60,237 bases of DNA, from contig BFEA01000039.1 of assembly GCA_003427395.1 (NCBI GenBank), positions 2,148,365 to 2,208,601 on the forward strand, written 5' to 3'. The notes beneath the pieces are model-generated. The model did not search any database. It was given only the letters and a program-made list of their open reading frames with translations, and was not told where the DNA came from. This document shows positions 22,973 through 33,159 of this stretch, one piece after another. The stretch is from Chara braunii (Eukaryota > Streptophyta > Charophyceae > Charales > Characeae). The position numbers and the translations under genes are program-made. Each line of letters begins with the position of its first letter. Position 1 is the first letter of the stretch.

Positions 22973-23561
22973 CCATGACGCCAACATTATGTTTTCCTTT
23001 ACTTGCACTGACTTCATCGTAGTCTCTGCTCTTGTTTTTTCGGTCGTGCTTTCTTATCTCATTGTTGGCAGGTAGTCACTGGTAGTCAGGTATTGTGCGT
23101 GCTGTAGTTGTATTTGTGTTCTTGGTTTTTTGTGTGTCCGATTTTGGTATGAGTAGGGCGTCTGTACAACAACATTAGTCGTACCAGAGTGGGTCGGCAT
23201 CGCCGACGCGACTTGTATAGTACTGTTTTTCCATTAGTCAGTATGTGGCAGTAGTAGGATTCATTGTATTATGTTACATTTTTCATGTGTTATTTCAGTG
23301 ACTGGTACTTCATTGCTTTTCATATCCTTTACATGTTCTGTGTATGATTTCAATTACGAGTGTTGCACGACGTTTCGTGTCAATTTTTTTCAGCGTGTGA
23401 ATTTATTGTTTAACTGTTGTTTACGTTTTTAATTTCATTTATTTCATTTGTTTGTTTGTTTAATTTGCCTGCAGAGTTGGGTGATTGCTCTCTTTTTGTT
23501 TCTTTGTAAATTGTTGAATGTATGTATAGAGACTACAATACTAACTTCTAATGTTTGGAGG
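22973..23561. other. T/G-rich non-coding DNA
   Basis: The sequence becomes T-rich with many GTTTGTTT-like words after the stop of the upstream relic. No gene or repeat unit recognised. Confidence 0.45.
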
Positions 23562-23669
23562 TCACCATTGTCTCCATGCATACCTCTTCCTTGTCAAACA
23601 TAAGCAAGTGTGAAGTTTCACACTTGCCTGTGTTTGACAAAGAAGGGGCACTCGTGGACACAATGGTGA
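23562..23669. other. 108-nt near-perfect hairpin (foldback, possible small-RNA precursor)
   Basis: Two arms of about 53 nt pair around a 2-nt turn at about 23616. The arms share TCACCATTGT, TCCA, TTGTCAAACA and GCAAGTGTGAA without gaps, and I count about nine mismatches. Either strand would fold into a long unbranched hairpin. Nothing shows that it is transcribed; it could be a miRNA-like precursor, a solo foldback transposon, or a recent inverted duplication. Confidence 0.6.
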
Positions 23670-23689
23670 TTTGGGAGGCGGTGAGCAAT

Positions 23690-23866
23690 GATTGGGTTCG
23701 GGTTTGGGGGGGGGTTGGGGGGGCTGGCAGATGGGGGGGGGGTTGTTGGGGGGTTGGGTTTGGGGTAGGGGGTGTGTGGGTGTCGTGTTCGGATCAGGTG
23801 GCAGGTCGGGGGGTTGTGACACTTGCAGGGGCGTCGTCAAAGGGTCCAAAGGGGGGGGGGGGGATG
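23690..23866. repeat. G-rich low-complexity tract
   Basis: Many runs of three to ten G separated by T or short words lie on the plus strand (GGGGGGGGGTTGGGGGGG type), plus a 14-G run near 23850. Intramolecular G-quadruplexes are plausible. The glycine-rich plus frame and proline-rich minus frame here are compositional artefacts. Confidence 0.85.
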
Positions 23867-24069
23867 TAAATTTTTATTTTTTTTCGGTTTGAGTGTTCGG
23901 GCGAGTGGGGACACGTTTCCGAGGCCCAACTCGCCGGTTCCGTTTTTCAAAATTCAACGGAGCACCCCCGTTTTTGCGTTAAATGCGATTCAACGGGGGT
24001 CCCCAGACCTGTTAAACACGAATAATGGTGTTCAATTTTACGCGTTTTCCGTTCATCGGACACACAACC

Positions 24070-24154
24070 GAAGTGCCATTCCAAAAAAATTGTCCGAATT
24101 TTTTTTGGCCAGGTACTCATTTCGCAGGGTTAGGACCTGCTTAGGAATACTTGA
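24070..24154 (+). repeat. Left member of direct repeat pair flanking the PLE cluster
   Basis: GGTACTCATTTCGCAGGGTT and CTGCTTAGGAATACTTGAA, together with the preceding TTCCAAAAA..TTGTC..GAA block, recur in the same orientation at 30137-30222. The pair brackets 6 kb of Penelope-like fragments. Partial direct or inverted terminal duplications are typical of Penelope-like elements, which makes this a possible relic of such an arrangement (inference). Confidence 0.7.
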
Positions 24155-24189
24155 ATCTTATCTGACCTCTTGAAGTTAGGCACCTTGAA

Positions 24190-25250
24190 CATGAAAGGAA
24201 AGGCGGGTTGCGCATACGTTATACCAAAGCAGAAGGATTTATTCCGTTTCATACTATTTCTCATACTTTCAATGAACCAACGATTCGTATCTTTAAGAAG
24301 ATTTCGAAGACTCTGAATTTGTTGTTTAAAGCATTACCTCAAGGTTCTCATTTTAATTTACCTTCAGTAAGACATCTGGTAAGCAGAGTGATGACAGTAA
24401 ATTCGCAGATGCAATGAGTTGGAATGGACGTCAAGGTGATGGCAGCATTGTACGACATAAAATACATGTTTCTAGGTTGTCGCATGATGAAATTTCCAGT
24501 GCATTGGATTAGATTCTTGACTATTTTCAGGATAGAAAATCTGTCGGAGTCAATTCGAGAGCAAAGGGAGCACCCTTACGGAAAAAGGAAGGAGAAGGAT
24601 GGTGGTGAGTTGAGTTGCATGATATTAGGAAGTTTGTTAGATTCGAGTTGTCACACATGTAATACTATACACGGGCTTCTAATATTTTGTTGAAGCAGGT
24701 TGTGGGTATCCCCAAGGGAAAAAGTATGAGCCCGCTGCTTGCATGCATTATGTGTGCGCATGCAGAGTGGTGGTTTCTTGTCTCCTTGGGGTCAGACCGA
24801 ACGTTGGTGGGCGGAGTCAGACTAATAGACGATGTTTCTGTCTTTTTGGCTTTTCAATATAGAGACTTGGGTCCATTGGCAAAGTCAATCGAATCAGGAA
24901 ACTATTTGAAAAATGTTACCCTAAGCTATTAACTCTGAAACAAACTGATGATAAAACGGGGGCTTGGGACTTTATGAGATGCAAAATGGAAGTTGGACCA
25001 GATTACCTGTACCTATGTAGCATTTAGAGAACCAAGAATGAGGACACAATTTGGACCTTGTGATAAATTGTACTGAAATCGGGACAAGAGTATCAGTCTT
25101 GGTCCTGCGAAAAGCAGAAGTTGGAGGGTATTACAGGGTGGCTTCATTGCACGGACCATAATACCTGCACGAGTTCTTTTCCAGACCTCATCCTCCTGTT
25201 GAGTTATCGTCACGTACCCTTAACTTCAGACGAACAAGTTACTTATTGCA
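24190..25250 (+). pseudogene. Reverse transcriptase pseudogene (Penelope-like candidate)
   Basis: In frame from 24208: a leader ending LPQGSHFNLPSVRHLVSRV, an in-frame TGA at 24415, then VMAALYDIKYMF, which fits RT motif A (YDIK.M). A frameshift near 24475 leads to LSHDEISSALD, and further stops follow. At 24687-24932 the frame GIPKGKSMSPLLACIMC matches the RT motif (G.P.G...SP.LA) and GVRLIDDVSVF carries the catalytic DD of motif C. Another shift gives LTLKQTDDKTGAWDF. At least one stop and several frameshifts make it non-functional. An inverted fragment of the same RT lies at 30228-30602. Penelope-like identity is inferred from motif style and the nearby GIY-YIG-like domain; a non-LTR retroelement is the alternative. 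Confidence 0.65.
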
Positions 25251-25682
25251 TCGTGGTACAGGTACAGACAAATCAATACAATGTCTCCGGGAGAAAAAAA
25301 CAAATTGGAATACCTGTTTCTGACCCTCAGCACCTCTTCTGTCGATACTTCTAGGCCATTGTCAGTTGTCTCATTCATACATGCATCCGCCTCCTCGCGA
25401 CTAACCTTCAGAGAGACTCGTACACCTCGAAGGACTCAGAAAATTTATGCGATGAAATTTTCCCACGAAAGTCCTTGCGGGCTTTTGAGATTTTCTTATC
25501 ATTGTGCATACTCACGGGTACACCAGACACTTCCCCTATCTGACATCTTACATGGTCCCCAAAATAGGGCAAATCGTACCCTCTACAAGTGCAGGCCTAC
25601 ACTTCTTTTGAGGCGGCCTTGCGGTGATTGCAAAGGATATCGGCGACAGAGGGATTTTTAGTACCCACTAGCCTGACCTTCT

Positions 25683-26605
25683 TTTTAAAAATATCCTTAA
25701 TACCATATGGGAAACCCGTATCTCCGACCTTTATATCATACAGTTTTCACACTTCTTCTAAACTTACTTTGTCATCGTACCGTACTCGCACAATTATCCT
25801 AGCACTAAAATTAAAACAAAAAACTTTCTTAATACTTCCATAAAAAAAACGCTTCAGTCGTTGCCGAGTTGCTTTCCATCTGAATTCCTTAACTGCTTGC
25901 AGTAGTTCTGTCAGAAAGTTGAGATCATGATGAAACAAGGATGCACGTTTCTTAGACTGCTTGAGAATCGACACCAAGAAATAGTGATTTCTCCTGCAAT
26001 TTTTCTTCCATCTTCTTAGATAAACGAAATTAATGTTCTTTCCATCTTCCTGTGTAGCATCGTGTTCGCGTTCGGTGACCAAACCCGAACGTTCGGGACC
26101 AAACGCCAACGAGCGCCGAAACTCTCCGAATGCGAACATAAAAATATTAAAAAAAAAAAAAAAAAACGTTTCTCCAAAATATTTGAAAAAAATATATGTT
26201 ATGTAAAATAATAATACAAACAACGTTTGCCTTGGAGGTGTGGTCAAATACGTAACCAAACTCGAGTTAAAAATAAAAAATAAATAAATATGACGATATA
26301 TATATATACATATATATATCGTCACAAACAGAACTGCCTGGTAAACTGTAGGCAGAGAGAGAGAAGAGGACAAGAAACGAGGGGCTGTGACAAACTGTTT
26401 CGTCGGAGTTTCACCGACTCATCAGGAGGCTGAACCCTCAACAGTCTGCAGAATCCCCTCACTGATTACACTGTAAATGATAATCTACCTTAACCAAAAT
26501 CAAAGTAGACTATCACTCACCCACACCAGATGGAAAACTCTACAGACTGTCGGTTCACACCCCATCACAAGCCAGCAAAACATCCACGAAACAAAGAAAG
26601 GTCTG

Positions 26606-26636
<31 letters not shown>

Positions 26637-27660
26637 TTTGAATATGTTCGGTCGAACACTTTCGGGTGGCGTTTGGCCGAACACCCGAACATGTTCGGAC
26701 ATTCGGAAAAGCTCCGAACATGTTCGGTGTGCTACACAACCATCTTCTATATCTCGCTTACATTGTCGAAGTTGCACTCTCTTTTCGTCCACCACAACAT
26801 CGGAATTCCCAAATACCCGTTTGATTTTCTTCCATCCATCGCACCACACTTTTCCTCCTTCCGACTTTAAGACAAAACTTCGATGTCCCTTCTCTTCCTG
26901 GTCATACGAAGAGTGTGAAATTCTGACCAAGCTATTCGATGAGGCTCCAATGTTCACACGAATCACGTCGACCGACCTGGTTCTGCTATTCCATCGACTC
27001 TTTTTCCTCTTCTATGTAAAAATGTCCTTAATGCTATCGGGGAAACCCGTATCTTCGATCTTCATATCATACAGTTTTCACACTCCTGCTAAACTTACTT
27101 TGTTATCTTATTGTGCTCGCACAATTATCCTAACACTCAAATTAAAATAAAAACCTTTCTTAATACTTCCGTAAAAAAAAACCTGCAGTTGTTGCTAAGT
27201 TGCTTTCCGACTGAATTCCTTAACTGCTTGCAGGAGTTCTGTCCGAAAGTTGAGATCACGATGAAACAAGGATGCACGTTTCTTAGCCTGCTTGAGAATC
27301 GACACCAAGAAAGAATGATTTCTCCTGCAATGTTTCTTCCATCTTCTGAGATAAACGAAATTAATGTTTTTTCCATCTTCTATATCCCGCTCACATTGTC
27401 AAAGTTACATTCTCTTTTCGTCCACTACAGCATTGGAATTCCCAAACACCCATTTGATTTTCTTTCATCCATCACACCACGCTTTTCCTCCTTCTGACTT
27501 TAAGACAAAACTACGATGTCCCTTCTCTTCCTGGTCATACAACGAGTGTAGAATTCTCACCGAGCTATTTGATGAGGCTCCAATTTTCACACGAATCATG
27601 TCGACCTGCGTGGTTCTGCTATTCAAACTATTATTTTTCTCTTTCCATCGACTTTTTTTC
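25683..27660. repeat. Tandem duplication (about 630-bp unit), one copy carrying a MITE
   Basis: The right copy spans about 27011-27660. The left copy is 25683-26049 plus 26740-27010. Landmarks occur in both: GGGAAACCCGTATCT (25709, 27040), CATACAGTTTTCACACT (25737, 27068), AACAAGGATGCACGTTTCTT (25934, 27266) and CCAAATACCC/CCAAACACCC (26810, 27443). The right copy is uninterrupted where the left copy carries a 690-bp insertion, which gives a natural empty-site control. Confidence 0.85.
26050..26739. mobile_element. 690-bp MITE with 8-bp duplication and paralogous empty site
   Basis: Flanks are CCATCTTC at 26042-26049 and 26740-26747. The uninterrupted paralogue near 27371 reads TTCCATCTTCTATATC. 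Ends are inverted: CTGTGTAGCATCGTG at the left and, complemented, TTGTGTAGCACACCG at the right. The subterminal DNA is full of GAACATGTTCGG-type palindromes, and the middle has AT runs and an A-run. It encodes no transposase. An 8-bp duplication and YTGTGTAGCA ends fit a non-autonomous hAT-like element (class inferred). A relative lies at 27922-28232. Confidence 0.85.
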
Positions 27661-27780
27661 CTCTTCTCTGTAGATCTCTCCTTCCTCCCTTTTCGTATCT
27701 TCATGGATTATCGTTTTCTACTTGGTTTGCTTCCACTAGTCCTCGTATTAAGATTTGGCAACCAGGTTCAAATTAATAGA

Positions 27781-28480
27781 TCTTCCAAGTTTAACAAACA
27801 ATCCGTGTGACCCTTCAGAACCGGAATCAAGACATATTTGTGCACGCTAAACCGTTCTAACCACCTACGAAAACGAGACACAGATGAATCAACCACGATG
27901 CTTTGACCCTTATGTTCAACCCTGCGTAGCACGCCAAACATGTTCGTGCGAACAGCTTGCGAACATGTTCGAGCGAACATAATTGTTTTGTCGTTAAAAA
28001 AATAAAAATAAAAATAGTTTTTCGGTTTTTGGTTCTTAACTCTTGATTGGCTACGAATTTGAACATTTATCCAAGTCAAAAGTTGCTTGTATTGTTATTT
28101 TACATAACATATTTTTTTTCAGATTTTTTTGAGAACGTTTTTTTTTTTTTTGAATATTTTTTATTTTCGCGTTCGGGGGGTTTTGGGCGCTTGTTTACGT
28201 TCGCCTCCGAACGCGAACACGGTGCTACGTAGGTTCGAACCATCTAGCATTAACCGTTCCTTTGGTTTTTCCGATATACATAGCTCGAAACCAGGGTGAT
28301 AGTCTTACGTGTACTCAACTTCCAGCATCGTCAAAGATATCCGGATCTTCCTTCACCAATTTGGCCCAGTAGCCGACGATCTTGAAAAGCCTCCGTATTT
28401 TACCACGAATTGCAAGCGTGACGATGGCCCAATAGAACAATGACTCGATTTTCTTCTTTACCGGTGTATTCTTTCGTAAC
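27781..28480 (-). pseudogene. GIY-YIG-like endonuclease domain of a Penelope-like element, split by a MITE
   Basis: On the minus strand, 28440-28330 reads ESLFYWAIVTLAIRGKIRRL and YWAKLVKEDPDIFDD. Next is AMYIGKTKGTVNARWFE (about 28287-28237), matching the YIG half of GIY-YIG nucleases (YIGkT...RW.eH). After the MITE at 27922-28232 the frame resumes with HKGQSIVVDSS, RRWLERFSVHKYVLIPV and LLNLEDLLI, where the E could be the late conserved acid of the fold. The MITE target sits exactly between E and H. A stop before the YIG motif means the upstream GIY half is uncertain. Domain order (CCHC, GIY-YIG, then RT) would fit Penelope-like elements with an N-terminal endonuclease reported in the green lineage (Chlamys type). 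Confidence 0.5.
27922..28232. mobile_element. 311-bp MITE inside the GIY-YIG-like frame
   Basis: Inverted ends CTGCGTAGCACGCC and, complemented, CTACGTAGCACCG resemble those of the 690-bp MITE. Flanks GTTCAACC (27914-27921) and GTTCGAAC (28233-28240) look like an 8-bp duplication with small later changes. Subterminal GAACATGTTCG palindromes are shared with the larger element. Joining the flanks restores a continuous minus frame across the insertion, which supports these boundaries. Confidence 0.75.
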
Positions 28481-29725
28481 TCGGAAACAGTTCTACAACA
28501 TTTCCATAGCTCCGAAGCGCTTATGCTACTTCACGCTAGTTTTTCTTTTTTAGACTCCAAAGATTCTTCTGATTTTTCAGACTCGTCAAAGTCTGACTCG
28601 CCTTCACTCGAAGTTGACGATGGTTCCTCCATCACCTTACCTCTAGGAAATCTTGGTACTCCCTCAATCGTTCCTTCGGATGCAACTTGTGCTCGATGCT
28701 CTGCCACAACTATCACTACTTTTGGCTTATGTACGTTCGACAATCCCGCTTGCTTGTATATTTTCTGAATTTTTCTGTAGTCAAGAATATCCAGATACTT
28801 GACTGTTTCATCAACGAATTGCTGCCTCGCCCCAATTCTTGTCCCTCTTGTGGCGCCTGTCCGAGTCAGATCGTTTTTCCTCCTAAAACTCTTCATCCCC
28901 ACTGACTGTGGCATCGTCTTCATCTTCTTCACGAACTTTGGAATTCTCGATGTTGTTGGAGGTGGATGCATCTTGAGAGGAGTAATATTCGGGTGACTGC
29001 GACAAGGATTCCTCCTCCTCTGTAATCGTAGGAACTTGCTTTTGTTTATCCGATATCCATAGCCTTTGTGTTCTTCCACCGATGTCAGAGATCTCGTCTT
29101 CCGAGTTAAATTATTTTTTTCCCATAGCTCGACGACGCTTTGGGCGTCCAGAAGCCGCCAATATGGATGCCTTTCCCGCTGGTACTCAGATGAGCTAGCA
29201 ACGTCGACCTCCTCCTGTGCTCCTCCTCATCGTTTCGAGAATTGTATATTCACAATTATTGCCAGTCTCTCGTCATTCTTTCGTTTTTCTCGTCGTTTTT
29301 TCACTTCCTTCTTGTGTCTCTTTGCTTCCTTTTCCTGTCTCTCACGCTCAATATGAATTCGCTCTTCCTTCGCTTTTTGCAACTTTTTCTCTCGTTCTGC
29401 AACCAACAAGTTGACCAAATCCTTCACATTGTCCCTTTCTTCACGCCTCTTATAGTGTCTGGAATCCGCCAATAGAGATGGCTTCGCAGGTTCCCAATGT
29501 CTTCTTGGTGGAGTTGCGGATTGTCCTCGAAAATGTCGAAAGCTTCCTCCCGTAGATTGCTCGCCTCCCTTTTTGCGTTCCCGAGCTTCAAAGCGTTCCT
29601 TCTAGTACAGTCCGTAATCTCGAGCATAGTGTCCTGGCAGTTTGCAGTTGTAGCAGATTTGAGCATTTCTTTGAGGAGCATCGCCCTCCCCGTTTCCACC
29701 GGCATGGCTCGATGATGCCATCTCT
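28481..29725 (-). pseudogene. CCHC-knuckle, coiled-coil N-terminal part of a retroelement ORF
   Basis: Starting near 29722 the minus strand reads MASSSHAGGNGEGDAPQ, then CYNCKLPGHYARDY at 29614-29655. This is a C-X2-C-X4-H-X4 zinc knuckle in which the fourth ligand is Tyr (TAC) instead of Cys, one base away. A stop follows three codons later. The charged coiled coil begins LVNLLVAEREKKLQKAKEE (29472-29227), then a basic/acidic segment (28531-29079) with QQFVDETVKYLDILDYRKIQ and an acidic Ser/Glu tail. Frameshifts separate the pieces. It leads directly into the GIY-YIG-like region, so I read it as the 5' part of the same element. RNA binding by the knuckle is family knowledge, not shown here. 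Confidence 0.5.
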
Positions 29726-30136
29726 AAGTTCTTTAGAGGACAAGGCCTCTTGCTCGTCGCCCGCTCGACTATATATCAGAGCTGCGTAAACGAGCTTGAC
29801 CACCATGGGGAGTATCGATCTTCCGCTGGTTACCAATTGCTTCACATATGTGAGAAACACACAAACAACACGCGTCCACCCAGATAGATAAACATTAATT
29901 TTTGCCTTCGTCAATGCCACCGACCAAGCCGCTCATCCAAGATTCCTCCAAACTTTTCAACAAACTTGGTAGTACCTGTGACCGAAGCTGCGGGCAACTA
30001 CCTGAGACACAAATTTGCAGAAAGAGGCCGAGTATACATCAATAAAGATCTATATACTATCCTGTTCTATTCCTACAGGTCTAGCAACACATCAGCAGTA
30101 AACTTCCACATCTCGTTCTTTGTACGTGCAAAGTTC

Positions 30137-30222
30137 CGAAGTGCTGTTCCAAAAACGTTGTCTGAAAAGTTTTTCGCCCGGTACTCATTTCGCAGGGTTA
30201 AGACCTGCTTAGGAATACTTGA
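30137..30222 (+). repeat. Right member of direct repeat pair
   Basis: Same-orientation copy of 24070-24154, about 85% alike by eye. It abuts the inverted RT fragment directly: RT similarity begins at about 30228. Confidence 0.7.
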
Positions 30223-30227
30223 ACGGA

Positions 30228-30602
30228 CCATGGTATTACGTTCCATGCGATAAAGCCACCCTTTAATAGCCGCCAGGTTCTGCTTTATGCTGGACTAGGA
30301 CTGATAATCCTATCCTGATTTCTGAACAATTTATCCCGAGGTCCAAGTTGTGTCCTCATTCTTGGTTCTCCGAATGCTACCCAGGTACAGGTAATCTGGC
30401 CTAACTTCCATTTTGCAGCGTAGGAAGTCCCAGACCCCCGTTTTGTCATCAGTTCGTTTCAGAGTTAATAACTTAGGCTAGCATTTTTCAAATCGTTTCT
30501 TGATTCGATTGACTTTGCCAATGGACCCAAGGTCCCCATATTGGAAAGCCAAGAAGACAGAAACATCGTCCATTAGTCTGACTCCTCCCACCAACTTTCT
30601 AT
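30228..30602 (-). pseudogene. Inverted RT fragment
   Basis: The complement of this segment matches 24801-25165 closely: GGAGTCAGACTAATGGACGA, TTGGGTCCATTGGCAAAGTC, AACCAAGAATGAGGACACAA. Translated on the minus strand it gives GVRLMDDVSVFLAFQYGD and, after one shift, LTLKRTDDKTGVWDFLRCKM. It carries the DD motif but lacks the upstream GIPKGK motif. The two copies form an inverted repeat spanning the whole 24.8-30.6 kb cluster. Confidence 0.7.
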
Positions 30603-30989
30603 AAGCCCTAAAAACGAGTAACCATTCTTTTTTCTTTTTATTTTATTTTTCTTTCTATAATAGAGTAAATCCCATTTTCCTCTCGTTATTTTTTGCATTC
30701 GTTTTTTTTTTCCCCCCCTCTCATTTTTCATGTGTTCTTCGCGCCCAGTAGTTCGAGCCTCGGCAAGGCTCGATATACCAGCCACCCGAGGCTCGGAATT
30801 GATAGTTAGGCAAAGTACCGGTGGTTTAATAAACAGTCTAAGTTTTGGAAAAGTTTTTTTAAGAGCTTGGAGGAAACTTTTTCCTACAGAGCGGGATGAC
30901 CCTACGACTAAAGTTTTAGTTTTGAATTAGATCATCTTCAAACATTCTCTGATTTTAAACAGTTGGGGCACAAAGTTCTCTGCGCATGA
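30603..30989. other. Low-complexity and small-hairpin DNA
   Basis: Contains T/C homopolymer runs (30690-30720) and a small stem-loop GAGCCTCGGCAAGGCTC near 30757, followed by a second CGAGGCTC. No gene recognised. Confidence 0.4.
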
Positions 30990-32830
30990 TTCTATCGGCC
31001 GTCATGAGAAAGTTCGGGTTGAAAGGGTCGTGGTGCATCTCAGGGACTTGTGAGATGAGGCCAAAAGGGACTGGAGGCCGCTCCGGAAAATTAAGGTGAA
31101 ACTATCAAGAATGAGGAAGGTACAAATCTGTTTGAATGAAATCTAGCAAGCGATCCCTAAATCCTGGCTGTCGCTGCTAAGAGCTCCACAAATTTATGCG
31201 GTGGTACTATGGCTGAAACCTCCCTCCAAAAAGAACCATATGGTGTATCATGTAACTAATGACTTGGGAGATGAGGGATGGGCAGCCCAAGAATGACAAG
31301 TACCAAACGTCGTAGAGTATTCGAAGGAGTTCTTTCCACTTTAGAACTCAGTGATGTCTTCGCTCTTTGGAAGGCCTTCCGGAGATTGGGGTAAGTTTAC
31401 ACTTGAAGGAGGCCGGTTCCAGAGGCGCGAGATAGTGTGCATTTCTCCGGATGGGTCTGCAGCCTCTTGCTAAGGCTGCAGTGGATACCAACGAGGTGGG
31501 TTGGTTCGTCAAGATGAAAGTGGAAAAGCGTCTTACTGGACAGGTGCATGCCACCCAAAGGGTCGGTGGTAGCTCAACCCGGAGGGATGGAAGACGGGAT
31601 ACGAGGCAAGAGTCCCGAAAAACCAAAGATGGATGAAAGGAGATAGGATGCTCCAAGGGCGGGAGAAGGAAGAAGCCAGGAAGGAAGCCGAGGTAATGCT
31701 AACAGAAGAGGAGAGGAGGGAATCCCAAGGTACAATACCTTAAGGTTTGGGGGAAGGTGGAGAGAGAGAAGACACAAAGAATGGTAGCTGAGGCAATGAC
31801 CAACAAAGGGGGAAGGGGCAGCAACCATCTTGGGTGAGCAAGATGAAAAACACAATGAAGGATAAAACAATGTGTGTCAAAAGGCAACCTGAAGGAGAAT
31901 ATGGTAGATCAAAGGGACAATGTGCAGACCTGCAGATCCCCCTAAAAAACCTCTGACGTGCCCGGACGTTTTTTTTCACCCTATTTCTTCTCCCGACGGA
32001 AAATTGTATGTCATACCAGGGGGGTAGGAAAATCTTAATGAGGACCTACCCGACAAGCAAATTAGTGAAAAGGGAGATGATCTATACACATTATGACAAC
32101 AATTGGGTTTTCCATGACGACGCTGCATACAAACCCACTAATGAAAAAATCAAGTGGATTTGTAAACAGTTAGAGGACATGAAAGAGAGTCCAGAGGCTA
32201 GGAGTTTTTTCTAATACAACCCATCTCCTCCACTGTATACACGGTCCTATCAATGTTCAAACAAGATAAAAAATGCATGGATAGCTGGATGAGATTGAAA
32301 TGTGGTAGATCGGAGCTGCACATTTATCCCTGGCTTCCTAAAAAACTGGGACCCGAGGAGACGCAGGAGCAGATAATGCGAGACTACTATTGGGATTAAC
32401 TTAGACACATCCCGATAGAGATACAAACAACTTTTATACATGAATTTCGCCAACGATATAACAGTGTAAACTTTATTGAGCCACTCCCGCCGTGTGTGGC
32501 GAAAAGAGACGACCACGTCATGCTTGCCATTGATCTGCCACAAAATCAACTCTTCACCATCGATGACATTATCTCATTCAGGGTGGGGGGGAAATATATC
32601 TAGTACGTACAACTCATAAACTGCGTCCCTCGTGCTTCAGATGCCGAGCGTACGACCACCTAACTACGGAGATAACCTGTCCCCACCATCCTTTCAAACG
32701 CGAGCGGGTTACGGGCATACTTCAACAAGACCCGCTTCCCCCGACCAAGTGGACGACAGTGGACCCCAATCACAAAGGATAGGTGTATGTGGAAGAAAAG
32801 GATGAGAACGACTAAGTGAAAGGGTGGGAA
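30990..32830 (+). pseudogene. Decayed gag/ORF1-like protein with C-terminal CCHC
   Basis: Plus frames from about 31190 give IYAVVLWLKPPSKKNHMVYH, VTNDLGDEGWAAQE and RRPVPEARDSVHFSG-type segments with shifts between them. A charged stretch (31640-31800) is followed by the frame at 32008-32214 with MIYTHYDNNWVFHDDAAYKP, and then MRDYYWD and VAKRDDHVMLAIDLPQNQLF. A zinc-knuckle relic, CFRCRAYDHLTTEITCP, lies at 32633-32683. Its spacing is C-X2-C-X4-H-X6-C, two residues longer than canonical. Stops and shifts occur about every 50-100 codons. I recognise the general gag or LINE-ORF1 style, not a specific family, and the segment may combine two adjacent relics. Confidence 0.4.
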
Positions 32831-33159
32831 TGGGAAGGTCGGGGAGAGCCAAGATGGGACACCCGCCCCCCCGAGAGAAGGTTAACCGACCCCCCAATTT
32901 TCACCCTCATTTATAAAAAAAAACAAAGGGTCATTTTAACCATACTTTACACCAATCTTTAGAGTTTACTAACATATTGTAAGAAAAAAACCAAAAAATA
33001 AAAATAAAAATGGTACCCACCACATGTACCGAAGGACAAAAGTCCCCCTGCCCCCCTCCCCTTGGACAAAAAAAGAAAAACATAGGACAACAAGAACACC
33101 GACTACACCAACTACAACAACTATAGCAGAGGGGGAAATAAACAAACAATGCTCGCACC

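Larger units (their letters stand above)
25270..27780 (-). pseudogene. Decayed retroelement ORF, post-GIY-YIG region with internal duplication
   Basis: Minus-strand frames form a basic protein: DMIRVNIGASSNSLVRISHS, SYDQEEKGHRSFVLKSEGGK and SILKQSKKRASLFHHDLNFL followed by TELLQAVKEFRW. Further down the strand a Cys-rich ACTCRGYDLPYFGDHVR lies near 25590. The DMIRV..SEGGK and NHYFLVSILK-type segments each occur twice because of a tandem duplication of about 630 bp. Stops and shifts interrupt all frames. The 28.2-29.7 kb segment continues upstream in the same orientation, so this was probably one long element. No function beyond retroelement origin can be assigned. Confidence 0.45.

Noticed and set aside
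28531-29079. 182-codon minus frame as a stand-alone gene
   Set aside because: It is preceded in phase-shifted frames by the CCHC/coiled-coil segment and followed by the GIY-YIG-like relic, so it is better read as part of one broken retroelement ORF.
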